The notes: generated from the sequence alone by a model not told the origin. Shown: positions 48,345 through 56,526, counted from the stretch's first letter. The stretch: 64,000 nucleotides of DNA from CBDFKU01 sp965248975 (GCA_965248975.1 CBDFKU010000013.1:62001-126000), one strand, 5' to 3'. Numbers and translations: made by a program.

Positions 48345-49154
48345 ATGCAGAACCCGCCCGCAGATGCCATCGCCCGCGCCAACGCTCAGGCGGCCGTGGC
48401 GGCTTCCGAGGACGTAGCCCAGTACTTCGGGTCCCTCTCTGGGGATGCCTGGAACAGCCCGACAGGCTGCTCCGATTGGAACATACGCCAGCTGGCCATA
48501 CACATCGCCGCCGCCAACCAGATGTTCAGCACAGTAGTCGGGTCTATTGTCGAAGGGAAAGAGGTCCCTGCCTTCGGTGATGTCTTCTCCGGCGCGATGC
48601 AGCGGCTCGAGCCCCTCGAGGGCGGAAAGATCGGCGAGGACATAGCGGAGAAGGCCCAGCAGATACAGTCCCACTTCGCCAGGGCCACCGAAAGCCAGCT
48701 CCAGCAGACCGTGGCCTTCCCCTTCGGCGACGTTCCCGTCTGGCTGATATCTATGTTAACTCTACAGGAAGACGTCATCCACAACTGGGACAGCAGGATT
48801 GGCCGCAACCCCGAAGCTACTATTCAATCCGATTGGGCTACCCTGCTGGGGAGGGCCCTGGTGGAAGGGGTGCCACGGATGGCGGTGGGAGCCGCCGAGG
48901 CCCCCGGCACTTACCTGCTCCAGGTGGGAGACGGTATCGGACCCGTTACCGTGAACGCCAAAGAGGGGCAGCCCACCTCCGAGAACGCCGCCGTGGGCCA
49001 GCCCGACGTCACGGTCGACCTCACCGCCGACCAGTTCGTGCGATTGCTGTGGGGGCGCCTCCCTCTGGCTGAACCGATCAAGGCCGGCAAGATAGCGATC
49101 GTGGGTGAGCCAGGCACGGCGGCCCGGCTTAACACGGTGTTCAAGGGAATCTAG
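48345..49154 (+). CDS. Maleylpyruvate-isomerase-family (MDMPI/DinB-like) protein with SCP2-like C-terminus
   Basis: A 269-residue protein. Residues about 10-150 form a DinB/MDMPI-type four-helix bundle: DVAQYFGSLSGDAWNSPTGC, DWNIRQLAIHIAAANQMFST and LTLQEDVIHNWDSRIGRNPE provide the scattered His residues that bind metal in this family. Residues about 170-265 resemble a sterol-carrier-protein-2 fold, often fused in mycothiol-dependent enzymes. In actinobacteria such proteins isomerise or transfer with mycothiol; here the thiol cofactor and substrate are unknown. AAGGAG precedes the ATG at 48345. The gene is followed by an IS110 element. Confidence 0.75.
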   Translation: MQNPPADAIARANAQAAVAASEDVAQYFGSLSGDAWNSPTGCSDWNIRQLAIHIAAANQMFSTVVGSIVEGKEVPAFGDVFSGAMQRLEPLEGGKIGEDIAEKAQQIQSHFARATESQLQQTVAFPFGDVPVWLISMLTLQEDVIHNWDSRIGRNPEATIQSDWATLLGRALVEGVPRMAVGAAEAPGTYLLQVGDGIGPVTVNAKEGQPTSENAAVGQPDVTVDLTADQFVRLLWGRLPLAEPIKAGKIAIVGEPGTAARLNTVFKGI

Positions 49155-49211
49155 GGGTTCCGCCGGTCGCGACGCCTCACGAGGTCAGGCAAAAAGCAAC
49201 TGTCTTGAAAG

Positions 49212-50174
49212 TCAAGAGGAATGACCGGCGACTGCCGGAGTCAGGTCGCGCCAGGGTGAGCGATGCTTGAGCATGGAGTTGAGGATAACGAGCAGCTTGC
49301 GCATGCAGGCTGTGAGGGCCAGCTTCTTGGGCTTACCAGCGGCCAGCAGCCGCTGGTAGAAGTCCCTGATAACAGGGTTGAAGCGACTGGCAACCAGCGC
49401 TCCCATGTACAGGGCGGCGCGGATGCGGGCGCGTCCACCCCAGACGGTGCGTTTGCCCCGCAGGGTGCCGCTGTCCCGGTTGAAGGGAGCCACCCCTACC
49501 AGGGCGGCGATCTGCCGGCGGTCCAGCGTGCCCAGCTCCGGCAGATAGGCCAGGAGAGAGATGGAGACTTGTTCTCCCACGCCGGGAACGGTGCGCAGGA
49601 GGTCATCCTTCTCTCGCCATACGGGACTCTGGCGGAGAGTCTGCCGCAGTCCCTCATCCAGGTCGTCCAGCTCTCGCTCCAGCCATGCAATGTGGGCCTC
49701 GATGCGGGGACGGACGGCGATGGCGGCGGCGCTCAAGCGGTTCTTCTCCGAGACCAGCATGGTCATCACCTGGTGCCTGCGGGCAGCCAGGGAGTTAAGG
49801 GCCTGGGTCTCGGCGTCTCGCAGAGGGCGCACGGGTGGACGAACCGCTTCGGCGAAGTGAGCCAGAACCGCCGCGTCCAGAGCGTCGGTCTTGGCCAGCT
49901 TCCCGGTGGCCCTGGCGAAGTCCCGCACCTGGCGGGGGTTGACGACGACCACAGGCACCGCGTCGGCTGCCAAGGCAGCCACCAGCGGCACTTCCAAGCC
50001 GCCCGAAGCCTCCAGCAACACCATGACCGGTTCAAGGGCCTTCAGCTGGGAGACCAGCTGCCGGACTCCTGTCTCGTCATGGGAAACCTCCCATCTGTCG
50101 TCCGTAGGACGGACTGCGACGTCCACCTGGGCCTTGGCTACATCAATGCCTACGTAGATCGATTCTTGCTCCAC
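49212..50174 (-). CDS. IS110-family transposase
   Basis: A 320-residue RNA-guided recombinase. The N-terminal RuvC-like DEDD domain shows IYVGIDVAKAQVDVAV (Asp), VMVLLEASGGLEVPLV (Glu) and KLAKTDALDAAVLAHFAEAV (two Asp). The C-terminal transposase_20 domain shows LRTVPGVGEQVSISLLAYLP, the catalytic-Ser region GVAPFNRDSGTLRGKRTVWG and GRARIRAALYMGALVASRFN. All parts appear intact, so the element could be active. I chose GTG 50174, preceded by AGGAGGTGCTC; the open frame continues upstream across the non-coding end. The position relative to the non-coding region agrees with the IS110 rather than the IS1111 layout. Confidence 0.92.
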   Translation of the reverse strand: MEQESIYVGIDVAKAQVDVAVRPTDDRWEVSHDETGVRQLVSQLKALEPVMVLLEASGGLEVPLVAALAADAVPVVVVNPRQVRDFARATGKLAKTDALDAAVLAHFAEAVRPPVRPLRDAETQALNSLAARRHQVMTMLVSEKNRLSAAAIAVRPRIEAHIAWLERELDDLDEGLRQTLRQSPVWREKDDLLRTVPGVGEQVSISLLAYLPELGTLDRRQIAALVGVAPFNRDSGTLRGKRTVWGGRARIRAALYMGALVASRFNPVIRDFYQRLLAAGKPKKLALTACMRKLLVILNSMLKHRSPWRDLTPAVAGHSS

Positions 50175-50179
50175 GAGCA

Positions 50180-50335
50180 CCTCCTGCGAATTATTGGCCC
50201 GTCCTTGCAAGATGCGGGCTTGGTTGGCCCAGGCAACTGTTCGGGCTCTATTCGGAAGGGGTGCGGCGACCCTCGCTTTCTGGCGGTCTTCCATAACCAA
50301 GGAGAAACCGGTCTGCCGCACCCCGATCCACCTAA
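50180..50335 (-). ncRNA. Candidate IS110 bridge-RNA region
   Basis: Upstream of the transposase, 10-bp perfect inverted arms GGGGTGCGGC (50258-50267) and GCCGCACCCC (50315-50324) enclose 47 bases that contain a second stem (GGTTTCTCC with GGAAGACC on the minus strand) and an eight-base loop. In IS110-group elements the left end encodes a structured RNA of roughly 150-180 nt that pairs with target and donor DNA. The location and fold suit this; guide loops were not matched to flanking DNA. Confidence 0.4.
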
Positions 50336-50379
50336 GTGAAGTGATTGTTACACACCCAAACCAAGATACAAGGAGAAGC

Positions 50380-51480
50380 ATGAAATTGGGCCTTTTCGAC
50401 ATGCCCCTGCACCCCCCGGACAGGGACCTCACAGACACCTACGATATGAACCTGGACCTGATGAGGTACGCCGACAGCCTGGGATATGACGAGGCGTGGA
50501 TCGGAGAGCATTTCACCATCGTCTGGGAGAACATGCCGGCCCCCGATCTCTTCATCGCCAGGGCCCTGGGCGAGACAGAGCGGATCGTCATGGCCACCGG
50601 CGTGGTGCTGCTGGCCTTCCACGATCCGGTCATGGTGGCGCATCGGATCGCGATGCTGGACCATCTGGCCAAGGGCCGCTTCTACATGGGCATCGGCTCC
50701 GGCGGCGTGGCCACCGACTTCGAGATATTCGGTATCGACAAGAGCGCGGGAAACCAGCGGGAGCGAATGGTGGAGTCCATGGACCTCATACTGAGGTTCT
50801 GGACCGAGGACGGTCCCTTCCAGCACCAGGGTACTTTCTACGAGAGGGTGTCTCCCGAGCCGATTCACCCGGTAGAGCTCTACTACCACATGAAGCCCTA
50901 TCAAAAACCCCACCCGCCCATAGCCGTGGCCGGCAGCACCCCTGACTCGGGGACCCTGGAGATGGGGGGCGAGAGGGGTTGGTGGCCCATGAGCAGCACC
51001 TTCCTGCATTCCTCCGAGCTGGCCAGGAACTGGCAGGCCGTTGAGCGTGGGGCGGCAAGGTCGGGGATGGCGGCATCCCGCTCGGAGTGGCGCATCGCCC
51101 GGGAGATCCATGTGGCCGACACCAAGGAGCAGGCCCGGGAGGAGGCGCTCAACGGGCCGTTGGGGCGCTCCTTCACCAACTACTTTCAGCCTCTCATGGG
51201 GATGGGTGGGGGCGCAGGCTACGCAACCCTGAAGCATGGGCAGGAAGTCCCCAACGAGGAGATTACCGCCCAGTACATGCTGGACAACTTCTGGATCACC
51301 GGAGACCCCGACGACTGCATTCGGCAGCTTACCGACCTCTACCACCAGGTGGGAGGGTTCGGAGGTCTACTCCTGGTGTGCCACGACTGGGGCCGGGACA
51401 CTGCCAAGTGGTACCACTCGCTGGAGCTGATGGCCAAGGAGGTCCTCCCGGCGCTCAACGAGCTGTCTCCATCTGGCTGA
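50380..51480 (+). CDS. Luciferase-like flavin-dependent monooxygenase
   Basis: A 366-residue LLM-class oxidoreductase that uses reduced FMN or F420. MKLGLFDMPLHPPDRDLTDT, YADSLGYDEAWIGEHFT, RIVMATGVVLLAFHDPVMVA, HRIAMLDHLAKGRFYMGIGS and GGVATDFEIFG are the TIM-barrel segments, with HPPIAVAGSTPDSGTLEMGG towards the C-terminus. This matches long-chain alkanal or organosulfur/xenobiotic monooxygenases; substrate unknown. Such genes are strongly expanded in SAR202. AAGGAG precedes ATG 50380. The IS110 element ends within about 50 bases upstream, so its promoter may lie in or beyond the element. An SRPBCC gene follows after 31 bases. Confidence 0.9.
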   Translation: MKLGLFDMPLHPPDRDLTDTYDMNLDLMRYADSLGYDEAWIGEHFTIVWENMPAPDLFIARALGETERIVMATGVVLLAFHDPVMVAHRIAMLDHLAKGRFYMGIGSGGVATDFEIFGIDKSAGNQRERMVESMDLILRFWTEDGPFQHQGTFYERVSPEPIHPVELYYHMKPYQKPHPPIAVAGSTPDSGTLEMGGERGWWPMSSTFLHSSELARNWQAVERGAARSGMAASRSEWRIAREIHVADTKEQAREEALNGPLGRSFTNYFQPLMGMGGGAGYATLKHGQEVPNEEITAQYMLDNFWITGDPDDCIRQLTDLYHQVGGFGGLLLVCHDWGRDTAKWYHSLELMAKEVLPALNELSPSG

Positions 51481-51511
51481 AGCCAGCATCACTGCCCTAA
51501 GGGAGGCGGCG

Positions 51512-51964
51512 ATGGCCGTCGATGTTAAAGCCGAGGTAGTCATCAATCGGTCCAGGAACGAAGTGGCCGGCTATGCTATGAACCCCGACAATGATCCGGT
51601 GTGGATCAGCGGGATTACAGAGGCCCGCATGCTCACCGATCCCCCGGTCGGCCAGGGCACCCAGGTGGAGAGGATTGCCTACTTCATGGGCAAGCGCATC
51701 GAGTACGTGCTGGAGGTGGTGGAGCACGACCCCAACGCCCGCCTGGCCATGCGCTCGATCAAAGGGCCCCTCCCCATGGTGGTCGACTACGAGTTCGAGG
51801 AATCCAACGAGGGGACGCTGGCGAGGATTCGAGTCAGGGGCGAAGCTGGCGGGTTCTACAAGCTGGCGGGCCCGATGCTCTCGCGGGGCGTCAAACGGAA
51901 CATCACCAAGGATCTCAAGATACTGAAGGGGCTTCTGGAGTCGCAGTCCGGCGAGAGACCCTAG
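51512..51964 (+). CDS. SRPBCC (START-like) family protein
   Basis: A 150-residue protein of the polyketide-cyclase/dehydrase and lipid-transport superfamily. VDVKAEVVINRSRNEVAGYA starts the fold, NPDNDPVWISGITEARML and PVGQGTQVERIAYFMGKRIE follow, with a long C-terminal helix MLSRGVKRNITKDLKILKGL. Members hold hydrophobic ligands in a deep pocket. It is in one operon with the luciferase-like monooxygenase (31-base gap, GGGAGG before the ATG) and may bind its substrate or product; this is inference. Confidence 0.82.
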   Translation: MAVDVKAEVVINRSRNEVAGYAMNPDNDPVWISGITEARMLTDPPVGQGTQVERIAYFMGKRIEYVLEVVEHDPNARLAMRSIKGPLPMVVDYEFEESNEGTLARIRVRGEAGGFYKLAGPMLSRGVKRNITKDLKILKGLLESQSGERP

Positions 51965-52027
51965 TACACTGTCTGCTAAATGGCTTTACACTGACCAAGC
52001 CTGTGCCGATTAGCCTGCGTTAGCTGG

Positions 52028-52047
52028 ATCCCGGCTACCGCCGGGAT
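52028..52047. repeat. REP-like hairpin between convergent genes
   Basis: ATCCCGGC (52028-52035) and GCCGGGAT (52040-52047) form a perfect 8-bp stem with a TACC loop, followed by GACG. This CTGGATCCCGGC...GCCGGGATGACG type is a common dispersed repeat in bacterial genomes. It could also end both flanking transcripts. Confidence 0.6.
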
Positions 52048-52080
52048 GACGCGGCTACGAGCTGTTTGCGAGACCGAGCC

Positions 52081-52851
52081 CTAGCGTCCCCTGCGGCCGA
52101 TGAACTCCTTGAAGGCATCCTCCACCCCGGGCACCCTCATTCCCGTGGCCAGGTGATCCATTTCCGCTCGCCACGAGTCCTGCCAACCGGCGCCGATGTT
52201 CTCGATGAGCAGCTTCTTGATCCCCTGCACGGAATCGGGATGGTTCTCGGCGATGGCGGAGGTGATCTCCATCGCCTTGTCCATCAGCGTCTCTCCTGGC
52301 ACAAGATGGTTCAGAAGGCCGATGTTGTAGGCCTCCTCGGCCTCCACCACCCGTCCGGTGAACAGCAGTTCCTTGGCCATGGGCCAGCCTACCTGTTGGG
52401 GTAGGGTCCAGGTGCTGTTGATACGGCCGTAGCTGGCCGCCAGGAAGCGAAAGCGTGTGCGCTCGCACCCCACCCGTATGTCCATGGCGGAAGCCAGGAA
52501 GCTGCCGCCGCCGTAGGCTAGGCCGTTTAGGGCGCCTATGGTCGGTTTCCGGCAGGTGGCGACGTGCCAGCTGCACTCGGCGCGACGGGCCCGGCGCTCC
52601 TGGTCTTCCTCAGGAGTGAGCTCCTTGGCGTCCCGACGTTGCTCGTGGATGTCCCCCCCGGCGGAGAAAGCGCGCTCGCCGTTGCCGGTTACTACGATGG
52701 CCATCACCTCGTTGTCCTCTTCGGCCTCGGTGATGGCCTGGTCCATCTCCTGGACCAGCTGCAGGTTCATGGCGTTTAGCACATCCGGCCGGTTGAGGGT
52801 GATGGTGACCGCACCGTCGCTTTTCGACACCAGGATCGTCTCGAATCCCAT
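52081..52851 (-). CDS. Enoyl-CoA hydratase/isomerase (crotonase) family protein
   Basis: A 256-residue crotonase-fold protein. ITLNRPDVLNAMNLQLVQEM begins the domain; the oxyanion hole is AFSAGGDIHEQ and YGGGSFLASAMDIRVGCERT. The two Glu residues used as acid/base in true enoyl-CoA hydratases (normally GGGCE and a GLPE-like segment) are replaced by Phe and by Leu-Ala-Ala-containing sequence, so ordinary hydration is unlikely. Isomerase, hydrolase or lyase activity on some acyl-CoA remains possible. The C-terminus lies near KEFIGRRGR. It stands convergent to the SRPBCC gene and downstream of the molybdoenzyme gene. Confidence 0.88.
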   Translation of the reverse strand: MGFETILVSKSDGAVTITLNRPDVLNAMNLQLVQEMDQAITEAEEDNEVMAIVVTGNGERAFSAGGDIHEQRRDAKELTPEEDQERRARRAECSWHVATCRKPTIGALNGLAYGGGSFLASAMDIRVGCERTRFRFLAASYGRINSTWTLPQQVGWPMAKELLFTGRVVEAEEAYNIGLLNHLVPGETLMDKAMEITSAIAENHPDSVQGIKKLLIENIGAGWQDSWRAEMDHLATGMRVPGVEDAFKEFIGRRGR

Positions 52852-52926
52852 GGATACTCCTTCGTGTTAATCGTTCCCGTCTCCCTCGACGGGAAAGAAT
52901 CCGGGGTTGATGGCTCCGGCCACTCT

Positions 52927-54030
52927 CTACCCGTCTCCCACCTCTACCGGGTGCGCGAATACCATATTATTGCCGTAGCCTATGCCGTCCCACTTGTTGG
53001 GAAACTCCATGGGCTGGGTCTCGCCCCGGTCGTTGGTGGCCCTGGACATCAGTGTGTAGCTGCCGGGAGCCGCAGGCTGCCAGGGATGCTCCCAGCGGTA
53101 CCAGGAATAGCCGGTCCTTGGTTGTAGCCGGGCGTCGGCCCAGGTGGCCCCGCCGTCGGTGCTCACCTCGACCCTGACCACCTGGTCCTCGCCGGACCAG
53201 GCTGCGCCCGCCACCATGTAGCTGCCCACGGGCACGATCTCCCCAGGAGCCGGGCTGCTGATGATTGACTTGACCTTCATCCTGTTGAGATAGGTGTAAA
53301 AGGTGTCCGAGTCGGGTCCGTTTATGACCCTGTACCGCTCCCGCTGATAGAAGCCGTCGAAGGAATGGTCCAGGACGTGAATGCCCACCAGCCACTTGAC
53401 CGAGTTCATTCCGTACCATCCGGGAACGACCAGCCGCAGCGGGTATCCGTGCAGGGGTTTCAGGGGCTCGCCGTTCATCTCATAGGCGAGCAAGGTGTCG
53501 GGGTGCATCGCCTTGGCCAGCGTCAGGCTCCTCTCGTAGGTAACCTCGGGCGGGTCGGCGGCCACCTCGTCGGGGCCATGGTCGGCGCCCTCGAACATCA
53601 CCTCAACGGCAGAGGGCTTCACCCCGGCGGCCTCCAAGATATGGGACAGGCGCACCCCTGCCCACTCTGCGTTGCCCATGATGCCGTGGCCGGATACCCT
53701 CTCCATCACCGAGCGGGTCTGCTTGGCCCAGTACTCGGGCACTGGGCCGTTGCCGCAGCACTCGAAGGTCACCTGAAAGCGCATCTGGGGCATGGCAAGG
53801 ATCTCGTCATAGCTCAGGTTGAGAGGCCGCTCAACCTCCCCGCCCACAGATAACCGGTACGTGGCGGTGTCGATGTCCGGCGCGCCCTTCCAGTGGTTAC
53901 GGACATAGAACAGCTCGGTGGGAGTGATCTGGCTCTGCAGGGCGCCGGGTGGAGCGGCGAAGGAACGACTGCCTTCACCGGTAGGTATGAGCTGCATCTG
54001 CTCGGCGGTCCGAGTTCGGGTGGTAGCCAT
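52927..54030 (-). CDS. Sulfite-oxidase-like molybdopterin enzyme (1)
   Basis: A 367-residue protein of the sulfite oxidase family, without heme domain. ITPTELFYVRNHWKGAPDID begins the Moco domain; the Moco-ligating Cys should be in FQVTFECCGNGPVPEYWAKQ (two Cys are adjacent). GNAEWAGVRLSHILEAAGVK, GYPLRLVVPGWYGMNSVKWL and KVKSIISSPAPGEIV lead to the dimerisation domain with VEVSTDGGATWADARL. No twin-arginine or other signal is visible at the start (MATTRTRTAEQMQLIP), so it may be cytoplasmic. It oxidises sulfite or a related substrate, to be proven. It lies behind a cupin gene and a second homologue. Confidence 0.88.
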   Translation of the reverse strand: MATTRTRTAEQMQLIPTGEGSRSFAAPPGALQSQITPTELFYVRNHWKGAPDIDTATYRLSVGGEVERPLNLSYDEILAMPQMRFQVTFECCGNGPVPEYWAKQTRSVMERVSGHGIMGNAEWAGVRLSHILEAAGVKPSAVEVMFEGADHGPDEVAADPPEVTYERSLTLAKAMHPDTLLAYEMNGEPLKPLHGYPLRLVVPGWYGMNSVKWLVGIHVLDHSFDGFYQRERYRVINGPDSDTFYTYLNRMKVKSIISSPAPGEIVPVGSYMVAGAAWSGEDQVVRVEVSTDGGATWADARLQPRTGYSWYRWEHPWQPAAPGSYTLMSRATNDRGETQPMEFPNKWDGIGYGNNMVFAHPVEVGDG

Positions 54031-54074
54031 GTGCTCCTCCTCTTCCTGTTCCTGTCACCGAATGCAGGTTTGGC

Positions 54075-54461
54075 CTAGTCCAGGTACGTGGTCTCAGGAT
54101 CGCTGGCGGGGTAGATGGCCAGCAGCCTGGCGGGCACCCAGGTGTTGTTCACCAGCCTGTGGGGCACGCCCGGCGGCGCCAGCAGCGTATATCCGGGTCG
54201 TACAGTACGGGTCTCGCCCCCGACCGTCATCTGGATGGATCCCTCCATCACCATGACGGCCACATCGCAGCTGTGGGTGTGCAGCCTGCCCTCGGATCCC
54301 GGATGGACCACCCCCTCCCTTATAGTGAGGGAGCTGGCGCCATCCTCGGAGCTAACCAGCGCCCGGATGCTCCTTTTATCCACCGGCTCGGGCATGGGCC
54401 GCGTGCTGTGATCTATTATCGGCACATCGCTCTCCCATCTGGAGTGAGACTTTACAACCAT
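54075..54461 (-). CDS. Single-domain cupin protein
   Basis: A 128-residue cupin. The first motif is VVHPGSEGRLHTHSCDVAVM with a His-x-His pair, the second LLAPPGVPHRLVNNTWVPAR with the third His. VMEGSIQMTVGGETRTV joins them. It could bind iron, manganese or zinc, and may be an isomerase, dioxygenase or sensor. It lies between two sulfite-oxidase-like genes, on the same strand, 44 bases before the first. A role in sulfur compound handling is suggested only by this position. Confidence 0.8.
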   Translation of the reverse strand: MVVKSHSRWESDVPIIDHSTRPMPEPVDKRSIRALVSSEDGASSLTIREGVVHPGSEGRLHTHSCDVAVMVMEGSIQMTVGGETRTVRPGYTLLAPPGVPHRLVNNTWVPARLLAIYPASDPETTYLD

Positions 54462-54594
54462 GGTTCGACAAGCTCACCATGAGCGGCGAAGAATCCGGTA
54501 CACTACTTCGAGCGAGGAAGAACCCGGTGCATCTTCAGCCGTTTGCTTCATCTATCGCCGCGTTCGCTCATCCTGAGCCTGTCGAAGGATGAGC
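54459..54594. repeat. Pair of inverted REP-like elements
   Basis: Copy A holds CATGGT (54459-54464) and ACCATG (54476-54481) around TCGACAAGCTC. Copy B holds GCTCATCC (54566-54573) and GGATGAGC (54587-54594). The reverse complement of B contains TTCGACAGGCTCAGGATGAG, matching TTCGACAAGCTCACCATGAG of A in 17 of 20 positions. They lie in opposite orientation about 85 bases apart, the arrangement of a REPIN. The start codon of the cupin gene touches copy A. Confidence 0.7.
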
Positions 54595-54615
54595 TTCTTT
54601 TTACATCAATCTGGC

Positions 54616-55809
54616 CTACCTGATGGTAACCTCGTTGGCCACGATGGCGCTGAAGTTCTTCCGCATGTTGTTGTAGCGGGGCTCAGTGGACTGGACGCGG
54701 CCTACCTCGTCGGTGGCCCTGGACATTATACTGTACGTCCCGGGCTCCGCGACGTCCCACAGGTAGGACCAGCGTACCCACATGAACCTGTCACGGGGCT
54801 CCTCCAGCCTGGCGGTATGCCAGGACCCCCCTCCGTCCACGCTGACCTCCACCTGGGTGATGGTCCCGGCGCCACTCCAGGCATACCCTCTGACGACGTG
54901 CAGCCCCCGCAGCAGGGTCCGGTCGTCGCCGTCGCCCGGGTGGGTCACGATGGACTTTACCCCGATGGTGGTTATCAGCTCCTTGTTGGGGTCGACCGGG
55001 GAGTCGCCGTAGTAGTAGAAATTGTAGTGGTACCAGCAGTCGGGCATGTGGTCCATCACCTGAAGTCGGCGTAGCCATTTCACCGACCAGTTCCCGGACC
55101 AGCCGGGAACCAGCAGCCGTACAGGAGCACCGTGGAGGTGCTCAAGAAGCTGCCCGTTCTGGGCCCAGGCCAGCAGTGTGTCGGGATGCAGCGCCTTCTC
55201 CACCGGCAGCCCCTTGTCGTAGAAAAAGGGCTCGGTTCTCGGGTCCGCCTGGGGTGGAAGCCCTTTGTCCCAGCCCTCGGCCCGCACGGCGACGGCCCTG
55301 CCGGTGAGGCCGGCTTCGTTGAGCACCGCCGCCAGGGAGGTCCCGGTCCACTCGCTGGCGCTGAGGATCATGCAGTCTTTGGCCCTGGAAGGCCTCGGGC
55401 CCTCCCCCTGGGCGTACTCGAAGAAGTCGGCGTCGCTCCCGGAGCACTCCATTATAGTGCGCACCGTGCGTCCCGGGAAGCGCCGTAGCGCCTCGAAGCT
55501 GAGCTTCAGAGGTTGCTTTACCTCGCCGTCGATGCTGAGCTCCCACCGTATCGCAGGCACCGGCTCGGGAACGTCAAAGTGCTGGACCACGTAGTGCAGG
55601 TCGGTGGGGGTGATCAGGCCTTCGCCGTCCATGACCGGGGTCCGCACCCTCATCAGGCGTCCCCGGTCGTCGTTTACAGTGGCGGCCTTGAGCCTGCTGG
55701 TGGGCCAGCCCAGCCAGGTTTCGGCGTCCTCCACAGCGGTCCCTGGAGCGCCGCCTTCCATGCCCCGGAATTCCGGGTTCGCGGTGTCCTCTTTTCGCTC
55801 GGTCGCCAT
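54616..55809 (-). CDS. Sulfite-oxidase-like molybdopterin enzyme (2)
   Basis: A 397-residue homologue of the gene 0.6 kb further on. ITPTDLHYVVQHFDVPEPVP starts the Moco domain; the ligating Cys is in TIMECSGSDADFFEYAQGEG. SASEWTGTSLAAVLNEAGLT, GAPVRLLVPGWSGNWSVKWL and GVKSIVTHPGDGDDRTLLRG follow, then VEVSVDGGGSWHTARLEEPR of the dimerisation domain. The first 60 residues are additional. No export signal is apparent. Differences from homologue 1 around the Cys (CSGSD against CCGNG) point to a different substrate. It lies between the REP pair and the cysteine-dioxygenase-like gene. Confidence 0.87.
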   Translation of the reverse strand: MATERKEDTANPEFRGMEGGAPGTAVEDAETWLGWPTSRLKAATVNDDRGRLMRVRTPVMDGEGLITPTDLHYVVQHFDVPEPVPAIRWELSIDGEVKQPLKLSFEALRRFPGRTVRTIMECSGSDADFFEYAQGEGPRPSRAKDCMILSASEWTGTSLAAVLNEAGLTGRAVAVRAEGWDKGLPPQADPRTEPFFYDKGLPVEKALHPDTLLAWAQNGQLLEHLHGAPVRLLVPGWSGNWSVKWLRRLQVMDHMPDCWYHYNFYYYGDSPVDPNKELITTIGVKSIVTHPGDGDDRTLLRGLHVVRGYAWSGAGTITQVEVSVDGGGSWHTARLEEPRDRFMWVRWSYLWDVAEPGTYSIMSRATDEVGRVQSTEPRYNNMRKNFSAIVANEVTIR

Positions 55810-55938
55810 GTTCAGTCCCCCTGCCCCGGGATTGGCTCAAGCGGCCTGAGGCGCCGCATGAGCGGTGGGGTGCCCTCTTAGATGCCCGATCTTAGGCACC
55901 AGACCATCATGAGCAGCTCCCCCGATTGGTGATCCCGT

Positions 55939-56526
55939 TTACTCTTCGTTGTCGTATTTCCCGGTGATGAAGGGGCTCACCCTGCCCGTTTCGGGGTCGT
56001 AGCGGCACCTGTCGAGGCCGCCCAGGTCTCGGCCGTAAACGTGGATCTCAACGGTGAGGCGATCGGTGTGGTTGTCCATCTGGTGGATCTCGTCCACGTC
56101 GGGTACCAGCAACGACACCTCGCCGGGCGTGAAGCTGCCGATCCGATCTCGCTCGAGCAGCGCGCGCTGGGGATCGGACCTGTCATCGAGCCGGCGGAAT
56201 CGGGTCTCGGTGAGGGTGTTGTTGACCACGCCGATCATGCCCCAGGTATGGTGGTCATGCGGCGCGGCGTGGTCGCCCGGCCCCCAGACGACCGCGGTGA
56301 CCAGGAGCCCGCTCTCGCCACGGTACAGCAGATAGGTGCCGTGGGTAGGACGTTTCCCTTTCCCTGATGGGACACGGTATTCGGCGGGGACGGCGTCCGG
56401 GCTGACGATCATTTGCTCCAGCCAGACCGATCCTCGATCGAAGATCCTTGCCTGGTCGGGTTGGCCGTCCAGCAGATCTTCCATGTCATGGACGAAGTTT
56501 TCCAGGGCATATCGGGCTGTAGCCAT
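55939..56526 (-). CDS. Cysteine dioxygenase-like cupin protein
   Basis: A 195-residue protein of the thiol dioxygenase superfamily. The iron site should be His-x-His of GDHAAPHDHHTWGMIGVV and the third His in DEIHQMDNHTDRLTVEIHVY. In known members the enzyme adds O2 to the thiol of cysteine or 3-mercaptopropionate to give a sulfinate. The cross-linked Cys of mammalian enzymes is not evident, as is usual in bacteria. It begins a run of genes with two sulfite-oxidase-like enzymes and a cupin on the same strand, about 130 bases from the next. A clear promoter lies upstream. Confidence 0.82.
   Translation of the reverse strand: MATARYALENFVHDMEDLLDGQPDQARIFDRGSVWLEQMIVSPDAVPAEYRVPSGKGKRPTHGTYLLYRGESGLLVTAVVWGPGDHAAPHDHHTWGMIGVVNNTLTETRFRRLDDRSDPQRALLERDRIGSFTPGEVSLLVPDVDEIHQMDNHTDRLTVEIHVYGRDLGGLDRCRYDPETGRVSPFITGKYDNEE

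Larger units (their letters stand above)
49190..50335 (-). mobile_element. IS110-family insertion sequence (ends approximate)
   Basis: The element consists of one IS110-type transposase gene and a non-coding left region of about 160 bases upstream of it, as usual in the family. Terminal inverted repeats are not expected in IS110 elements, so the ends cannot be fixed by eye. GCAACTGT occurs at 49196-49203 and again at 50233-50240, which may be chance. It sits in the gap between the MDMPI-like gene and the luciferase-like gene and breaks no recognisable gene. Confidence 0.75.
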
